Assembly (NCBI GenBank): GCA_003313425.1
Contig: NHZP01000012.1
Span: 1,116,001-1,180,000 of the forward strand
Reading direction: 5' to 3'
Length of the DNA: 64,000 nt
Source of the DNA: Pseudopyrenochaeta lycopersici
Taxonomy: Eukaryota > Ascomycota > Dothideomycetes > Pleosporales > Pseudopyrenochaetaceae
Position 1 is the stretch's first letter, and the number at the start of each line of letters is the position of its first letter. The notes under the pieces are model-generated. The model worked only from the letters and a program-made list of their open reading frames with translations, was not told the origin of the DNA and did no database searches. Below, piece after piece: positions 20,281-30,631 of this stretch. The position numbers and the translations under genes are program-made.

Positions 20281-23200
20281 ATGGATTCCCAGTCCGCCAT
20301 TCCACGCCCCTCGGGCATACCCAGGCCACCAGTGTCTCGACTCCCGGTGCTGAGATCCACTGGCAGCCAGTCTCAGCTGCGGACGCCCGCGTCCACCGAA
20401 CAGCTGCGCAAGAAGCCCTCCATTTCCTCCATATCCAGGCCCAGCCAGGGCCAGTCCCAGCCAGTGTCTGCCCTGCAAAGGAAGACGTCGAGACTGTCCC
20501 TCGTCCCGTCGAGCGCCCCGTCGACTGCCGCACCCGCGCCCTCGCACTCCAACCGGACATCCGTCGTCTCTGCCTCACGCCGTATGAGTGGCATTCCCAG
20601 CATTGGCCAACCACGAATCCCCACGGCGCCCAACACTGCACCCGCCTCGAGGAAGCCCTCGGTTCGGGTCCCCTCCGGCCAGACGAAAGCACCGCTGCAA
20701 CCACGGCCTTCGCCCAACACAAGTCGAGAGGATGATGCATTGGGAAACTTGGACGGCTTTCGCGCAGCGTCGAGGGCGTCCTCACGCGCAAGCTCCAGGG
20801 CAAGCCTTCGTGACGATGACCCGGAGCCTGCGTTCGCGCTCGAGGCTGAGCCAGAGCCCCGCAAGGTAGCGACGAAGAAGAGTCGCCCGTCACTTTCGGA
20901 AAGGACCATCGAGAGCTTGTCGCAGATACCGCCATCTCCAGCAGGAGGCAAGGGAAGGCGTCGGTCAAGCTTCTTCGGCGCAGACAATAGCATGCCACCA
21001 CCGCTACGACCCGCCTCAGCCATGTCGAATTCTAGCAGGTCGAATAGCAGGCCAACTACAAGCGATGGGACGACTTACGCCCTACCAGCGACCCCCCAAA
21101 GATTGGGTCTCGCAGCAAGTAGGCTTTCTATGACAGCTCCTGGCAAGAGAAGCATCAGTGCCAACGTAGGCACTCCCGTCGCAACACCCAGCAGAACCAC
21201 TTCGGTATCTCGGCCCGTGTCAACAATCAAGAAGTTGCCCCTCTCGCAAGCACAGAATTTGGTCAATACACCAAAACCGCGTCCTCTTTCTGTTAGCAAG
21301 AGCATGATTGCGCGAACACCAAAGCCCCGGCCCTCTCTAGGCGGCGCCTTTGGCCAGGCAATATCGCCTCCTGGGACTGCCTCAGCGGTTCCTGTCACCC
21401 CTTCGTCTAGCCAAACTTCTCCAGTGAAAAAAACTCCAGAGACAAGCAGGAAAGTGACAAGCTCATCAGCCGCCCTCCGCGAGCAAATAGCAAAGGCAAA
21501 GGCTGCACGCAAATCAGACGTAGGAACAGCCCCCGTGGAGCCACCACCAAAAGTAGGAAGCTCTTCCAATGCACTCCGAGAGCAGATCGCAAAGGCTAAA
21601 GAAGCTGCGCGACGAAAGAACGCCAACCCAATTCGGACCAGCACACCTCCCAGAGATGCAATCCTCCCTGATCCTGCCGAGATAGCAAGCTTCGATTTTG
21701 GCCTCGAGGAAGACCCGTTTAACCAAGGCGGCAAAGTCGGTAAATCTGTCATGCGCAAGCGCATCGACGGCGCACGGGTGGACGGGCGCCTGAATATAGC
21801 AGCTATGGGGCTCAAAGAGATCCCTGACGAGGTGCTCACCATGTACAATTATGATTCAACCAATACCACTGTTGCTTGGGGTGAGGTTGTAGATCTTACC
21901 ATTATAATAGCTGCGGATAACGAGCTGGAGACCCTTCCAGATGCAATGTTTCCCGATATCGACGTTGAAGACATGATTGATTCCGATGAGGCGGGTCCTC
22001 AGTTTGGCGGAGTACAGAGCATGGACTTCCATGGGAACTTGCTTCGGGAGCTGCCCATGGGCCTGAAACGGCTGGTGCAGCTCTCTAAACTCAACCTTGT
22101 AAGTATCCGATGCAATGCTTGGCAATCGATCCTAAGAGTTTATGCTGATTTTTGCAAGTCACGAAATAAGTTACCTATGGAGATATTCGACATTATAGCT
22201 ACCATTCCCACGTTACGCGAATTGAAACTGGCTGAAAACGACCTCCATGGCGATATGTCTACAGCACTCTGCAACCTCAACGCCTTGGAGGTTCTTGAGC
22301 TGCAAGGCAATAAGCTGACAAGCTTGCCAAAGGAGATTGGGCAGCTCGCCAGCCTACGAATCTTAAATGTGTTTGACAATCAGTTACGTACGATACCTAT
22401 GGAACTTTTTACCACAAGCTTAATCGAGCTCCGCGCATCCAAAAATCAGCTAGAAGGCACCATATTTAACGTCGACTCACTGCCACATCTCCAAGAGCTA
22501 CATTTGGCGAACAATTCGATTGTATCACTCTGTGAGGGCAGTTCCATACATTTACCTGCCCTTAAGACCCTTAACTTAGCTACAAATCGGTTGACTTCAT
22601 TGCCAGAAGTGTCAACATGGATTAGTCTGACTACGCTCCTCGTGGGCGAAAACAAGCTTCGTGCTCTTCCTGAAGGCTTTGTGGCTCTTCCACAGTTGCG
22701 AACGGCGGACTTCACCGGCAACGACATCACCCAGCTTGATGAGAAAATCGCTTTGATGGAGAGTCTTGAGCACCTTACAGTTGCTGCCAACCCACTTCGG
22801 GAGCGGAAGTTTCTTACAATGGCCACAGATGAGATCAAACGAGATTTAATGTCACGCCTACCAGCTGCCGATGTACCCAGCGTAGATGGGGACGGAGATG
22901 TCGACAATGTCATGGCTGAAGGGACTGCAGCTGACAATGGATGGCAAGTTAGCCAGTCAGGCTCTCTCGATCTTTCATCACAGAACCTGAGCGCCCTAGA
23001 TGAGCAAATTCTGGACACCTTCGGCGACCGAATTCGTCAATTGTCTCTACAGAAAAATATTTTTGAAGCCATTCCGGCTGCATTATCGCATCTACATCAC
23101 CTCACTGTCCTCGATCTCTCTCGAAATGCCATCGAGGTCGCATTGTCTTCATCACTCGATCTTCCAAAGCTACGTGAACTTCGTCTCAATGGCAACAAAC

Positions 23201-23625
23201 TCAAATCACTTGAGCCCCTGGCAAACCAGCTCAGAGCCCCTTCCCTTCAGATCTTGGATGTCTCTCAGAATCGCCTCTCTGGCTCTCTCATTGTGCTCCG
23301 GGGATTTTTCCCCGAGCTCATCACGCTCTTAGCAGCCGACAACAGTTTATCTGAAATCAGCGCCGAGTCATTGACTGGCCTCAAGATTGTCAATCTGAGC
23401 AACAACGACATCGAGCGCCTGGAACCGCGTATTGGCTTACTGCGTGGCACACTGACAGGTTTGGAAGTCGAGGGTAACAAATTCCGGGTACCCAACTATC
23501 AGATTTTGAAGAAGGGGACAGAGGCCGTGTTGACTTGGCTGAGAGACAAGATACCCCGAGAGAGCTGGAAGAGCGACGGGACCGAGGTGGAATTCTTTGA
23601 CGCTGTTGATGGGGAGTCATTCTAG
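20281..23625 (+). CDS. Leucine-rich repeat protein, LRRC40-like
   Basis: Exons 20281-22098 and 22159-23625 give 1,094 residues. The 60-bp intron (GTAAGT..TGCAAG, branch CTGAT) is a multiple of three without a stop. Splicing restores the repeat KLNLSRNKLPMEIF, whereas retention would insert a non-LRR segment. The N-terminal ~490 residues are disordered and Ser/Pro/Arg-rich, starting MDSQSAIPRPSGIPRPP. They contain two near-identical ALREQIAKAK motifs. The C-terminal part is a run of LRRs of the LxxLxLxxNxLxxLP type (ELKLAENDLHG, LELQGNKLTSLPKEI, LNLATNRLTSLPEV, LRLNGNKLKSLEPL), with the LRRC40-like opening GRLNIAAMGLKEIPDEV. LRRC40-type proteins are presumed interaction scaffolds, and the cellular role in fungi is unclear. 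There is no kinase, NACHT or signal peptide. The start is the first ATG before the conserved-looking IPRP region. Confidence 0.85.
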   Translation: MDSQSAIPRPSGIPRPPVSRLPVLRSTGSQSQLRTPASTEQLRKKPSISSISRPSQGQSQPVSALQRKTSRLSLVPSSAPSTAAPAPSHSNRTSVVSASRRMSGIPSIGQPRIPTAPNTAPASRKPSVRVPSGQTKAPLQPRPSPNTSREDDALGNLDGFRAASRASSRASSRASLRDDDPEPAFALEAEPEPRKVATKKSRPSLSERTIESLSQIPPSPAGGKGRRRSSFFGADNSMPPPLRPASAMSNSSRSNSRPTTSDGTTYALPATPQRLGLAASRLSMTAPGKRSISANVGTPVATPSRTTSVSRPVSTIKKLPLSQAQNLVNTPKPRPLSVSKSMIARTPKPRPSLGGAFGQAISPPGTASAVPVTPSSSQTSPVKKTPETSRKVTSSSAALREQIAKAKAARKSDVGTAPVEPPPKVGSSSNALREQIAKAKEAARRKNANPIRTSTPPRDAILPDPAEIASFDFGLEEDPFNQGGKVGKSVMRKRIDGARVDGRLNIAAMGLKEIPDEVLTMYNYDSTNTTVAWGEVVDLTIIIAADNELETLPDAMFPDIDVEDMIDSDEAGPQFGGVQSMDFHGNLLRELPMGLKRLVQLSKLNLVSIRCNAWQSILRVYADFCKSRNKLPMEIFDIIATIPTLRELKLAENDLHGDMSTALCNLNALEVLELQGNKLTSLPKEIGQLASLRILNVFDNQLRTIPMELFTTSLIELRASKNQLEGTIFNVDSLPHLQELHLANNSIVSLCEGSSIHLPALKTLNLATNRLTSLPEVSTWISLTTLLVGENKLRALPEGFVALPQLRTADFTGNDITQLDEKIALMESLEHLTVAANPLRERKFLTMATDEIKRDLMSRLPAADVPSVDGDGDVDNVMAEGTAADNGWQVSQSGSLDLSSQNLSALDEQILDTFGDRIRQLSLQKNIFEAIPAALSHLHHLTVLDLSRNAIEVALSSSLDLPKLRELRLNGNKLKSLEPLANQLRAPSLQILDVSQNRLSGSLIVLRGFFPELITLLAADNSLSEISAESLTGLKIVNLSNNDIERLEPRIGLLRGTLTGLEVEGNKFRVPNYQILKKGTEAVLTWLRDKIPRESWKSDGTEVEFFDAVDGESF

Positions 23626-24696
23626 CTTCGTTTGTTTAATACAATAGGGTGGCATATCTGGCTTGCCTGGGCTGGGCATACACGCGGTGGAGTTTAGCCG
23701 CTTTTTGGGTACGGTATACCACGGTGAATTGGATGCTTATGTATTGTCAATTCTGGATACCATGTGTGTATTTTTCCTTACTCTTCTTTCCCTTCTTCTC
23801 CTTCTTCCTCTTCTACTTTACAATAGCTTTTCCGACTATCTTGTCGTAGCAATTTTTGAAAATAATTTTTACTCTTAGTGAAACATATACACTATTTCAC
23901 CGTCTTTGCTCGTTTTGTGTTTCCACTCTCATATGTGGAGTCAGCATCCTGCTTGTCCGCCATCACTTACGCTCCTCGCACCGTGCTATTGGCCTCGTCT
24001 CGCTGCATCGCCCTCATCTCGTGTCTTGGAAGTTTGCATCTAAAGACGTTTAGTATCTTAACCTTAATTCAGCCCGATAAATATGTCGAGTACAAACAAG
24101 TTGGCCCATATCGTCTCCAAAAGGTTTTCAATGCACATAATTTATTCTTACATTTTAATCGCCTCATTACACAACCAGGTTTATCGCCGTGGGGCATTGT
24201 GAAATGTTTATTAAGGGGCTAATAGGTCGAATTATGCGTCGAATATCCTCTGTCCCAACACTGCGCGATTGTGAGATGGAGGCTGAGGGACTTTACTCAC
24301 GCGGTTGACAAACGAGGGAAGAAGCGCCGCGGCAAACTGAGCAACGAGGCTAATTGCGGAGTTGTATTTATTCGGTGGATGAAAAGCAAAGTGTCGAAAT
24401 ACAGTGGACGTTTTGAATACAAAAGTTCTATTTATCGATTACGTGACTGGGAAATATTTGTTCCTCAAGGTAATTGAAGTTCGTAGATTGAAGAGATTCA
24501 AAATTTCCTATTCTGTACTTTTTCTACTTGTACCATCGTTTTATTTGATTTATTGATACAAGAGTTCCGTATTGATGACAGAAATGCTGAAATCTCCAAA
24601 AACATCTAGCTATTCGGCCTTAAGTCTCTTTGCATGCTGTGAAATGACGGCTGTATGAGCGATGAGCTCGTCAGTCAATACTTACAGGAGCGCTCA
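23626..24696. other. convergent AT-rich spacer with pyrimidine tract
   Basis: The 3' flanks of the LRR gene and the Gal80-like gene. A long CT-rich tract lies at about 23770-23820 on the plus strand. No gene is supported. Confidence 0.45.
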
Positions 24697-25895
24697 TCAC
24701 TTGGTCACCTTCTGATATGTCCTCCCATCGCTACTCTTTTCCATCTTGTCGAGAATTACATGCATCCCAACCGCCTGCTCAAAGTCTACAAAGCCTTGGT
24801 CAAGCGGGCCACCCGCAACGTATAGCTCATACAACCGTGCAATGTTCTTCGCTAGAGGATGCAAATCTTTCACTTCATCCGCATACTGCACATCAATGAC
24901 CTCCACAGCATCCTTTTCGTGATCATACAGCTCAATTTTCTCCCCGGGCAAAGCCATGCTGAAATTCGAGTTGGCGGTTACTCGAATTTCTCCCTTGCTA
25001 CCAAAGATGCGCCATGTGAGAGGTGGGGTATCCTTGAAAGCTTTTCCGCTCCGAACAGCGATCGATATTGGTGCGCTGTTGTTGGAGAGAATGCCCTGCA
25101 TCATAATGTGATCAGGCGTCTCCCGCTTGACAATTTTATTGAATGTACCATCGCTGTGAAGGAGCTTCGTCTCTGGCCACCGCGTAGTCAGAAGCGCTGA
25201 TACTTCATCCAAGCCTCCAAGGGCGTGGAAGACTGGGTCTGCCCCATGACCAAAGAGAACAGTGAAGAGGTTCCCACCGACTTCTTTCTTGGTCAGATAG
25301 TCGACACCAGGAGGTTCGATGTCGCCAATGAACCCGACATCATACAGCCAGTTTGAACTCAGCAAATCGCCAATTGCGTTTCCATTGACTAACTCTTTGA
25401 CCTTCTGGGTGATAGGGCTGGCGCGACCTTGTAGGCCGACGATCGTCTTACTGCCGCTCTGCTTGGCTGCAGCGAGAAGCTCTTCGGCTTGCTGAAGATT
25501 GGATGCTAGGGGCCATTCCACGTAAACATCTTTTCCAGCTTTGACTGCAGGCATAATGAGCTGATAATGTCTGTCTACACGAACGCTGCAGACGACCATG
25601 TCGACATCGGGGTCTTTGGCTATATCCTCGGGATTGCCGTAGGTTTTGGTGGTAGAGGGGAGACCATATCGCGATACTGCAGTCTGTGCAGACTTGACAC
25701 TGGAGTTGCAGAGTGCGACCACTTCAAAGTGTGGAGAGGCCTGGAAGTATGGTAGATGCGCGCTATATTCAATCAGAGGAAGTCGTTGTAGAGAAGACAA
25801 TGGACCAACCTAGCAGCCCAAGAATCTCCCGGAGAGGGGGAAGTTTCGCCAGTAAGAGAGCTCAGTCCGATAATTCCAACTCGAATTGGTGCCAT
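24697..25895 (-). CDS. Gfo/Idh/MocA-fold protein, Gal80-like
   Basis: Two exons, 25810-25895 and 24697-25762, give 383 residues. The 47-bp intron has a weak GTTGGT donor and an ATATAG acceptor. The joined N-terminus MAPIRVGIIGLSSLTG supplies the first Rossmann strand and a glycine loop in place of the usual GxGxxG. The join SWAASAHLPYFQ is the standard continuation. Then come FEVVALCNSS, DPDVDMVVCSVRVDRHYQL and VKAGKDVYVEWPLA. In the catalytic relatives the last motif is EKP; here Lys is replaced by Trp112, as in Gal80-type regulators. The C-terminal domain follows (GNLFTVLFGHGADPVFHALG). It may therefore bind NAD(P) without dehydrogenase chemistry. The closest named relatives are Gal80-like proteins of filamentous fungi; the function is not known. 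The first exon is needed for the nucleotide site and supports this gene model. Confidence 0.82.
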
Positions 25896-27230
25896 CGTGC
25901 CTCAGTTGATGCGTAATAGGTATGGCTAGGCGGCGGCATGGGACTTATATAGACAATTTACTTGCCGAAATTTGTTCCCCAATGCCGGGCTAATGCATTA
26001 AGCGGACAAAATGCTTGCGTTCATTGTTGGCCAGAATCCACATCGAATGGTATCGAAGCCGCTTAGATGTGGGAGGACTGCCCAAAATGAGGCACGTCTT
26101 GGCACATGAGATTTCGAGCAATCAGACGGCTCACTCACCGCCTGACATCTAATATGGCAAATGCATGTCTGTGGCAAGACTAAGTTCTCTGACATTATAA
26201 AATTAGCAAGTGTCAGAAAACATGATTAGTATGTTGTAGTTCGCGGTTGTCGATTTGTGCGCTGAGTAATGTAAAATTGCACTTTGGGCAATGTGCAAAA
26301 ATGAATGATATACTCGTCTACTTGACCCTTGCACGTTTTCTCAAGAACATATATTGATATGTAATTCATATTTGCTAAAAGTTTTGCAGGTAGTTTTATT
26401 ATGCTAAATGCTTTTGTGAATCTTAAAACTTTGCCATACTGCTGTTTTCCTTCATAAGCTGATCAGTTCCCGACCTTATACATTCTTCTTGGTCTACCCT
26501 GTCATATCGACCGGGTAGAACTATGCATCATGAAACTCTGTGAAGAAAACTGTTCATGCATGTTGCATCACTCTCACTTTGTTCGACTTTGGATGACTTG
26601 AAATTGCTTTGCAATCGCATCTCGTCGATACCACACCCAATCACAGGCTACATACTCTGCCAGGAACAATTAGATATTGTACTGTGAACTCATCAATTAG
26701 CTGTTTAGCGCCCCTACTATGCAAGAACCAGCTGACTTACATTTGGCTACCTATCGTGGACGACCTTAGCGGAAGGGCGGGTTCCAGGAGCTGAGCCATT
26801 CCAATCGTCATATCGTCAGCGCACGCATGAAGTCTCTCTTCAGCCGGTCTCACCCCTAAAGCAAGAGGGAAAAACAGGCCTCTCTCAATTCTTGGGCATG
26901 GCCAGGCATTCCTTCTCCATGCAATGTCAGCTCGGCTGATGACCAATTAGTCATCTTTACGCGCCATAACCGCCGATGCGTCATCAAAGACTTCCTGAAC
27001 ATTACACATCCTCACCACATTGGATTTCTCCGTGGAAGAAACTCAGGTTTTCCAATAGTATTTAAGTACAGATAGCCTTGACAGGACGTTCAACCAAAAA
27101 GGATTTCGCATTCGCTGAAAGTGACAGTGGACCTATACCCGTGCTAGCGTCAACTGTTCGGAAAGGCGGATCATTTCTATACCTTTGACTTTAATCTCTT
27201 CTGATTACTAGAAAACATATAAACACAGTC
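25896..27230. other. ~1.3 kb divergent intergenic region
   Basis: Promoters of the Gal80-like gene (minus) and the nitronate monooxygenase gene (plus). Short frames only. I see no gene, RNA or clear repeat. Confidence 0.4.
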
Positions 27231-28328
27231 ATGAATAAAATACGAACAGCTGTAAGCTCAGGCCGAGGACGTACCCGCCTTTCCGATGTCTTCCCTTGGG
27301 CCATCTCACCCTTCATTGTCGCAGCTCCGATGCGCGTCATGTCTGGTCCACATCTTGCACTTGCAGCATCAAGAGCTGGAGGACTGGGGTTCATTGGGCC
27401 TGGCGCAAAGCCAGAAGACACCGCAACAGACCTGGTTACCGTACGTGAATTACTGAGTAAGACATCAACAAAGCAGCTTCCAACTTCGTTTCAAGTTGGG
27501 AAGCGGCTGCCAGTGGGTGTTGGATTTCAACTTTGGAATGGAGATCTCAACTCAGCAGCTCAGGCCGTACAACAACATAACCCATGCGCGGCGTGGCTAT
27601 TTGCCCCTCGTCGAGGACAACAGGAACTAGATGAGTGGACGTCTCGTCTCCGTGAAGCCTCTCCTGGCATACACATTTGGATCCAAATCGGGACTGTTCA
27701 AGAAAGCGTTGACGCTATGAACAGTGTGCATCAACCCGACGTGCTGGTGATTCAGGGCGCGGAGGCTGGTGGCCACGGCAGAGCCACTGACGGTCTAGGC
27801 ATCATGACACTGTTCCCTGAGATTGCAGACAAAGTACGCGGCTCACAAATTTCTTTGATAGCTGCAGGAGGCATCGCAGATGGCCGAGGAATAGCTGCAG
27901 CCCTTGCGCTTGGAGCACATGGTATTGCCATGGGCACTCGTTTTCTTGCATCGACCGAGGCTAGGATCAGCAAAGGGTATCAACAGGAAGTCGTCCGAGC
28001 TTCTGACGGTGCTCAAACCACCACTCGAACGATGTTATACAACCATCTACGAGGCACAATGGGCTGGCCAGAACAGTATAGCCCACGCGGGATCACTAAT
28101 AAAAGCTGGCACGAGCACCAGGCCGGTGTCGATTTCGAGCAGCTCAAGCAACGCCATGACGAAGCTGCAAAGTCTGGAGATAGCGGTTGGGGACCAGAAG
28201 GTAGGCTGGCTACGTATGCAGGCGCTGCGGTGGGTCTTGTCCACAGTGTAGAGGATGCTGGCGCTCTTGTAGAACGTCTACGGGCTGAAACGAAGGAGAT
28301 AATTCAGGCCCTAAGCGAATTGACGTAG
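27231..28328 (+). CDS. Nitronate monooxygenase (2-nitropropane dioxygenase family)
   Basis: A 365-residue, intronless FMN-dependent TIM-barrel enzyme. It oxidises nitronates such as propionate-3-nitronate to carbonyl products and nitrite or nitrate, a detoxification role. Seen in order: AAPMRVMSGPHLALAASRAGG (FMN-binding first strand and loop), GLGFIGPGAKPED, a central VGVGFQLWN strand, VLVIQGAEAGGHGRATDG with the His near residue 183 that corresponds to the catalytic base of class I enzymes, LIAAGGIADGRGIAAALALGAHGIAMGTRFLAS (phosphate-binding loops), and a C-terminal helix. The length matches the family (350-380). Upstream is an AT-rich promoter and the ATG is the first in frame. Confidence 0.92.
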   Translation: MNKIRTAVSSGRGRTRLSDVFPWAISPFIVAAPMRVMSGPHLALAASRAGGLGFIGPGAKPEDTATDLVTVRELLSKTSTKQLPTSFQVGKRLPVGVGFQLWNGDLNSAAQAVQQHNPCAAWLFAPRRGQQELDEWTSRLREASPGIHIWIQIGTVQESVDAMNSVHQPDVLVIQGAEAGGHGRATDGLGIMTLFPEIADKVRGSQISLIAAGGIADGRGIAAALALGAHGIAMGTRFLASTEARISKGYQQEVVRASDGAQTTTRTMLYNHLRGTMGWPEQYSPRGITNKSWHEHQAGVDFEQLKQRHDEAAKSGDSGWGPEGRLATYAGAAVGLVHSVEDAGALVERLRAETKEIIQALSELT

Positions 28329-28655
28329 TGAGACAACTTTCATAGTGTAATTTGTACAAACGTAAACTACTAATGGCATGGGTATTTGTTGGCATGTTGG
28401 CGCGGAGCGGCAGGGATGCTCAGTCTAGGCCGAATATGACTTAGCGCTGAACTGCCTGGGCTCGGAGCTGGGAAGGCAACAGTCCAAGCCTACACAGACT
28501 CAGCGCTAAAGAACCTCGCCAGTCGATATAAAAGTGAGCAAAAAGATACATTGAATATCCACTCATCCAGCAACAACACAGTGTGGCTTGCGAAATCGTT
28601 ACTAAGCTGGACATCTTGCAGAACAACTGTATAGCAGTGGTCGTATCACACCATC
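28329..28655. promoter_or_regulatory. Promoter with inverted repeat and TATA box
   Basis: Holds the end of the nitronate monooxygenase transcript and the promoter of the next gene. A perfect 10-bp inverted repeat (TTAGCGCTGA at 28441-28450, TCAGCGCTAA at 28500-28509, 49 bp apart) lies just upstream of TATAAAA at 28527-28533. The TATA box is about 125 bp before the next ATG. Confidence 0.6.
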
Positions 28656-29867
28656 ATGGGGCAGGCAGACCGGACAGTTGTAAATCTCAGCCTTGATCAT
28701 TTGTCAGTCAAGCCTCCCACGACAACCAATTCGATTCGAAACTTTGACCCACAAGTTATTCGAGCGGACGCCGATAGCACGCGTATCGTTGTCCATTCCA
28801 AGTTTCCAAAGCTTGTCGAAGATTTCCTCCAGCACAAGCGTGTCCATGGCTCAAAGTACGAGAAAGAACTCTATTCTGAGGCATTCACCTGGAAGAATGA
28901 AGTTTCCCGCCTCATTGCAAAGCGCCCTCTCAGCTTCGTGGGCGGCGGTGACTGCACTATGCTGCGCGATGGAACGACGATGTTTGGTGATAGTACCGAT
29001 GAGTGGGATCGTAACGGAACGGCAGCCCAGAATCAAAACAAGTATTTAAATCTGACGGAGTATCTCTCATACGACGAGATTATGTTGTCCTCGCTTATTG
29101 GCGTAAGTAGCTATAGCTACTTCATCAATGAGGGTAGCAGGTACAACAGAGCCCAACCCGGTAAGCCTGGAACATTTCAGGACCGCGGCATCATCCTAGG
29201 TCTGGTGGGTGCTCGGTTCGAGAGGCCAGACAGGATGGACTCGATCCATGTATTGCCATCTGAGTCAACGCATCAGGACCCCCGGCTATCCGAGACGTTC
29301 CAATCATTCTTCGGCGTGGTGAAGGATAAATCGGCAAGGTTTGACAGGAACATGTACATGGGAAGAATGCGCATCACTGCCGACATACTGCTTCTAGAGG
29401 CAAATGATCGAGGCAAGGAGGCAAACCAGAAAGCATATGCTTACGTTGTTGGTCTCGGATTGGGCGTCTGGGAACATCATCAAGATCAGCCATCTCTATA
29501 CATCGAGACTTTTACCGCAGCTCTTGCCTCACTATCGCTCCCTCACATCTCAACGCTGGAGTTCGCCTGGATCAATGTGGAGCCACGCTACAGAGACAGT
29601 GTTACCGCCGCCGCTGCTAAACAAGGCATCAAAGTAATCTTTAGCAGACGCAACCCAGCCGAGAAGCTAGATACGGATGAGCTACTCGTATTGAGCTATG
29701 CGTGGGATGGGAATTCGTTTCCGGGCAACGAGTACTGGGATGGGAGTCTAACTGGTAGTGGTGATCCAGCCGCGGCTTGCATGAGCACAATCCCGGAGTT
29801 GCACAATCCATTGGTTAACGCATTCACGGATAGGATCAAGGTCCTCGAACCAGCGCAGCATGCATAG
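28656..29867 (+). CDS. Uncharacterised protein with GARFERP and SYAWDGNSFPGNEYW motifs
   Basis: 403 residues, one exon, no signal peptide or membrane segment. I recognise the pattern but not a proven function. It has PLSFVGGGDCTMLRDG, then SSYSYFINEGSRYNRAQPGK, GIILGLVGARFERPDRMD, a region FDRNMYMGRMRITADILLLEAN, GLGLGVWEHHQDQPSLYIETF, and a near-C-terminal block LVLSYAWDGNSFPGNEYW followed by GDPAAACMSTIPELHNPLVN. These conserved-looking Gly/Arg/Asp-rich loops are typical of an enzyme. The pattern resembles a family found patchily in bacteria, insects and fungi that I associate with the name DUF4804; I cannot confirm that here. The promoter has a TATA box and a palindrome pair, suggesting inducible expression. 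Patchy family distribution would be consistent with lateral transfer, which is only a hypothesis. Confidence 0.75.
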   Translation: MGQADRTVVNLSLDHLSVKPPTTTNSIRNFDPQVIRADADSTRIVVHSKFPKLVEDFLQHKRVHGSKYEKELYSEAFTWKNEVSRLIAKRPLSFVGGGDCTMLRDGTTMFGDSTDEWDRNGTAAQNQNKYLNLTEYLSYDEIMLSSLIGVSSYSYFINEGSRYNRAQPGKPGTFQDRGIILGLVGARFERPDRMDSIHVLPSESTHQDPRLSETFQSFFGVVKDKSARFDRNMYMGRMRITADILLLEANDRGKEANQKAYAYVVGLGLGVWEHHQDQPSLYIETFTAALASLSLPHISTLEFAWINVEPRYRDSVTAAAAKQGIKVIFSRRNPAEKLDTDELLVLSYAWDGNSFPGNEYWDGSLTGSGDPAAACMSTIPELHNPLVNAFTDRIKVLEPAQHA

Positions 29868-30631
29868 GAGTTGTACTGATGAAGTCATATTCCCAGAAAA
29901 TTAGAGTACTCTATAGCAACAGCTTCATGCAAAGACCCACGTAGAGGCTGTAAATTTATCGATTTCTGTCGCATATCCGTGTATCACCGCAAGTGCGTGA
30001 TATTACGAGGCATAGAGAAAACACGGTAGTGATCCAAGTGCTTCCGCTAAGCAAACAAGAGTCTTTGAAGGCATTCTCATCAAAGTACATAGTCTTTTCA
30101 GAGTATAATACAAATTAGCGTTCTGTCATGTTGTAAAGGACAGTACGCCTGTCTGTACAAGCAAGTCGGCACCTAGGATACCATTCGTCGAAAAGGGAAA
30201 GGTTTTTTGCACGATACGACTGCAGGCTCTTCATATCTTCCAATTTCGATACGTGTGCTAGTTCGTACCGAGCTTCCAGCAGCGGTCCCAGCGGACCTGA
30301 GATACCGCATCAAGGTCCATCGTGCTGTCAGCTACCGCTAGGCGAGAAGTCAAATGAACGGGGAGCATGGCCCTATCTATTTGAAGTCGCAATGAATTGG
30401 CCAACGCAAGAAGATTTAGACCATCTGAGTGAGGCCTTTACTTGATCTGTTCCAGTCAGCAAGGAAGGATGGAACATAGCTGCAGATAGCCAACGGAGTG
30501 CTGCATTCATATAGAGAAAACTTACGGCGCCATAGCTCATTTGAGGTATAATCTATCTCATACTCAATGTCGTGTTGTTTGATGCTTGGAAACTTTACGC
30601 TTTACGCTCTACGGTGTCATGGTGATGGTCT
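29868..30631. other. convergent spacer, no gene seen
   Basis: The 3' flanks of two converging genes, about 760 bp. No frame or motif of note. Confidence 0.45.

Noticed and set aside
19644..20360. N-terminal extension of the coiled-coil protein
   Set aside because: The upstream open frame is GC-driven, low in protein character, and overlaps the divergent LRR gene start.
20281..23625. LRR protein as an NLR immune receptor
   Set aside because: No NACHT/NB-ARC, no effector domain; repeats match the LRRC40 type.
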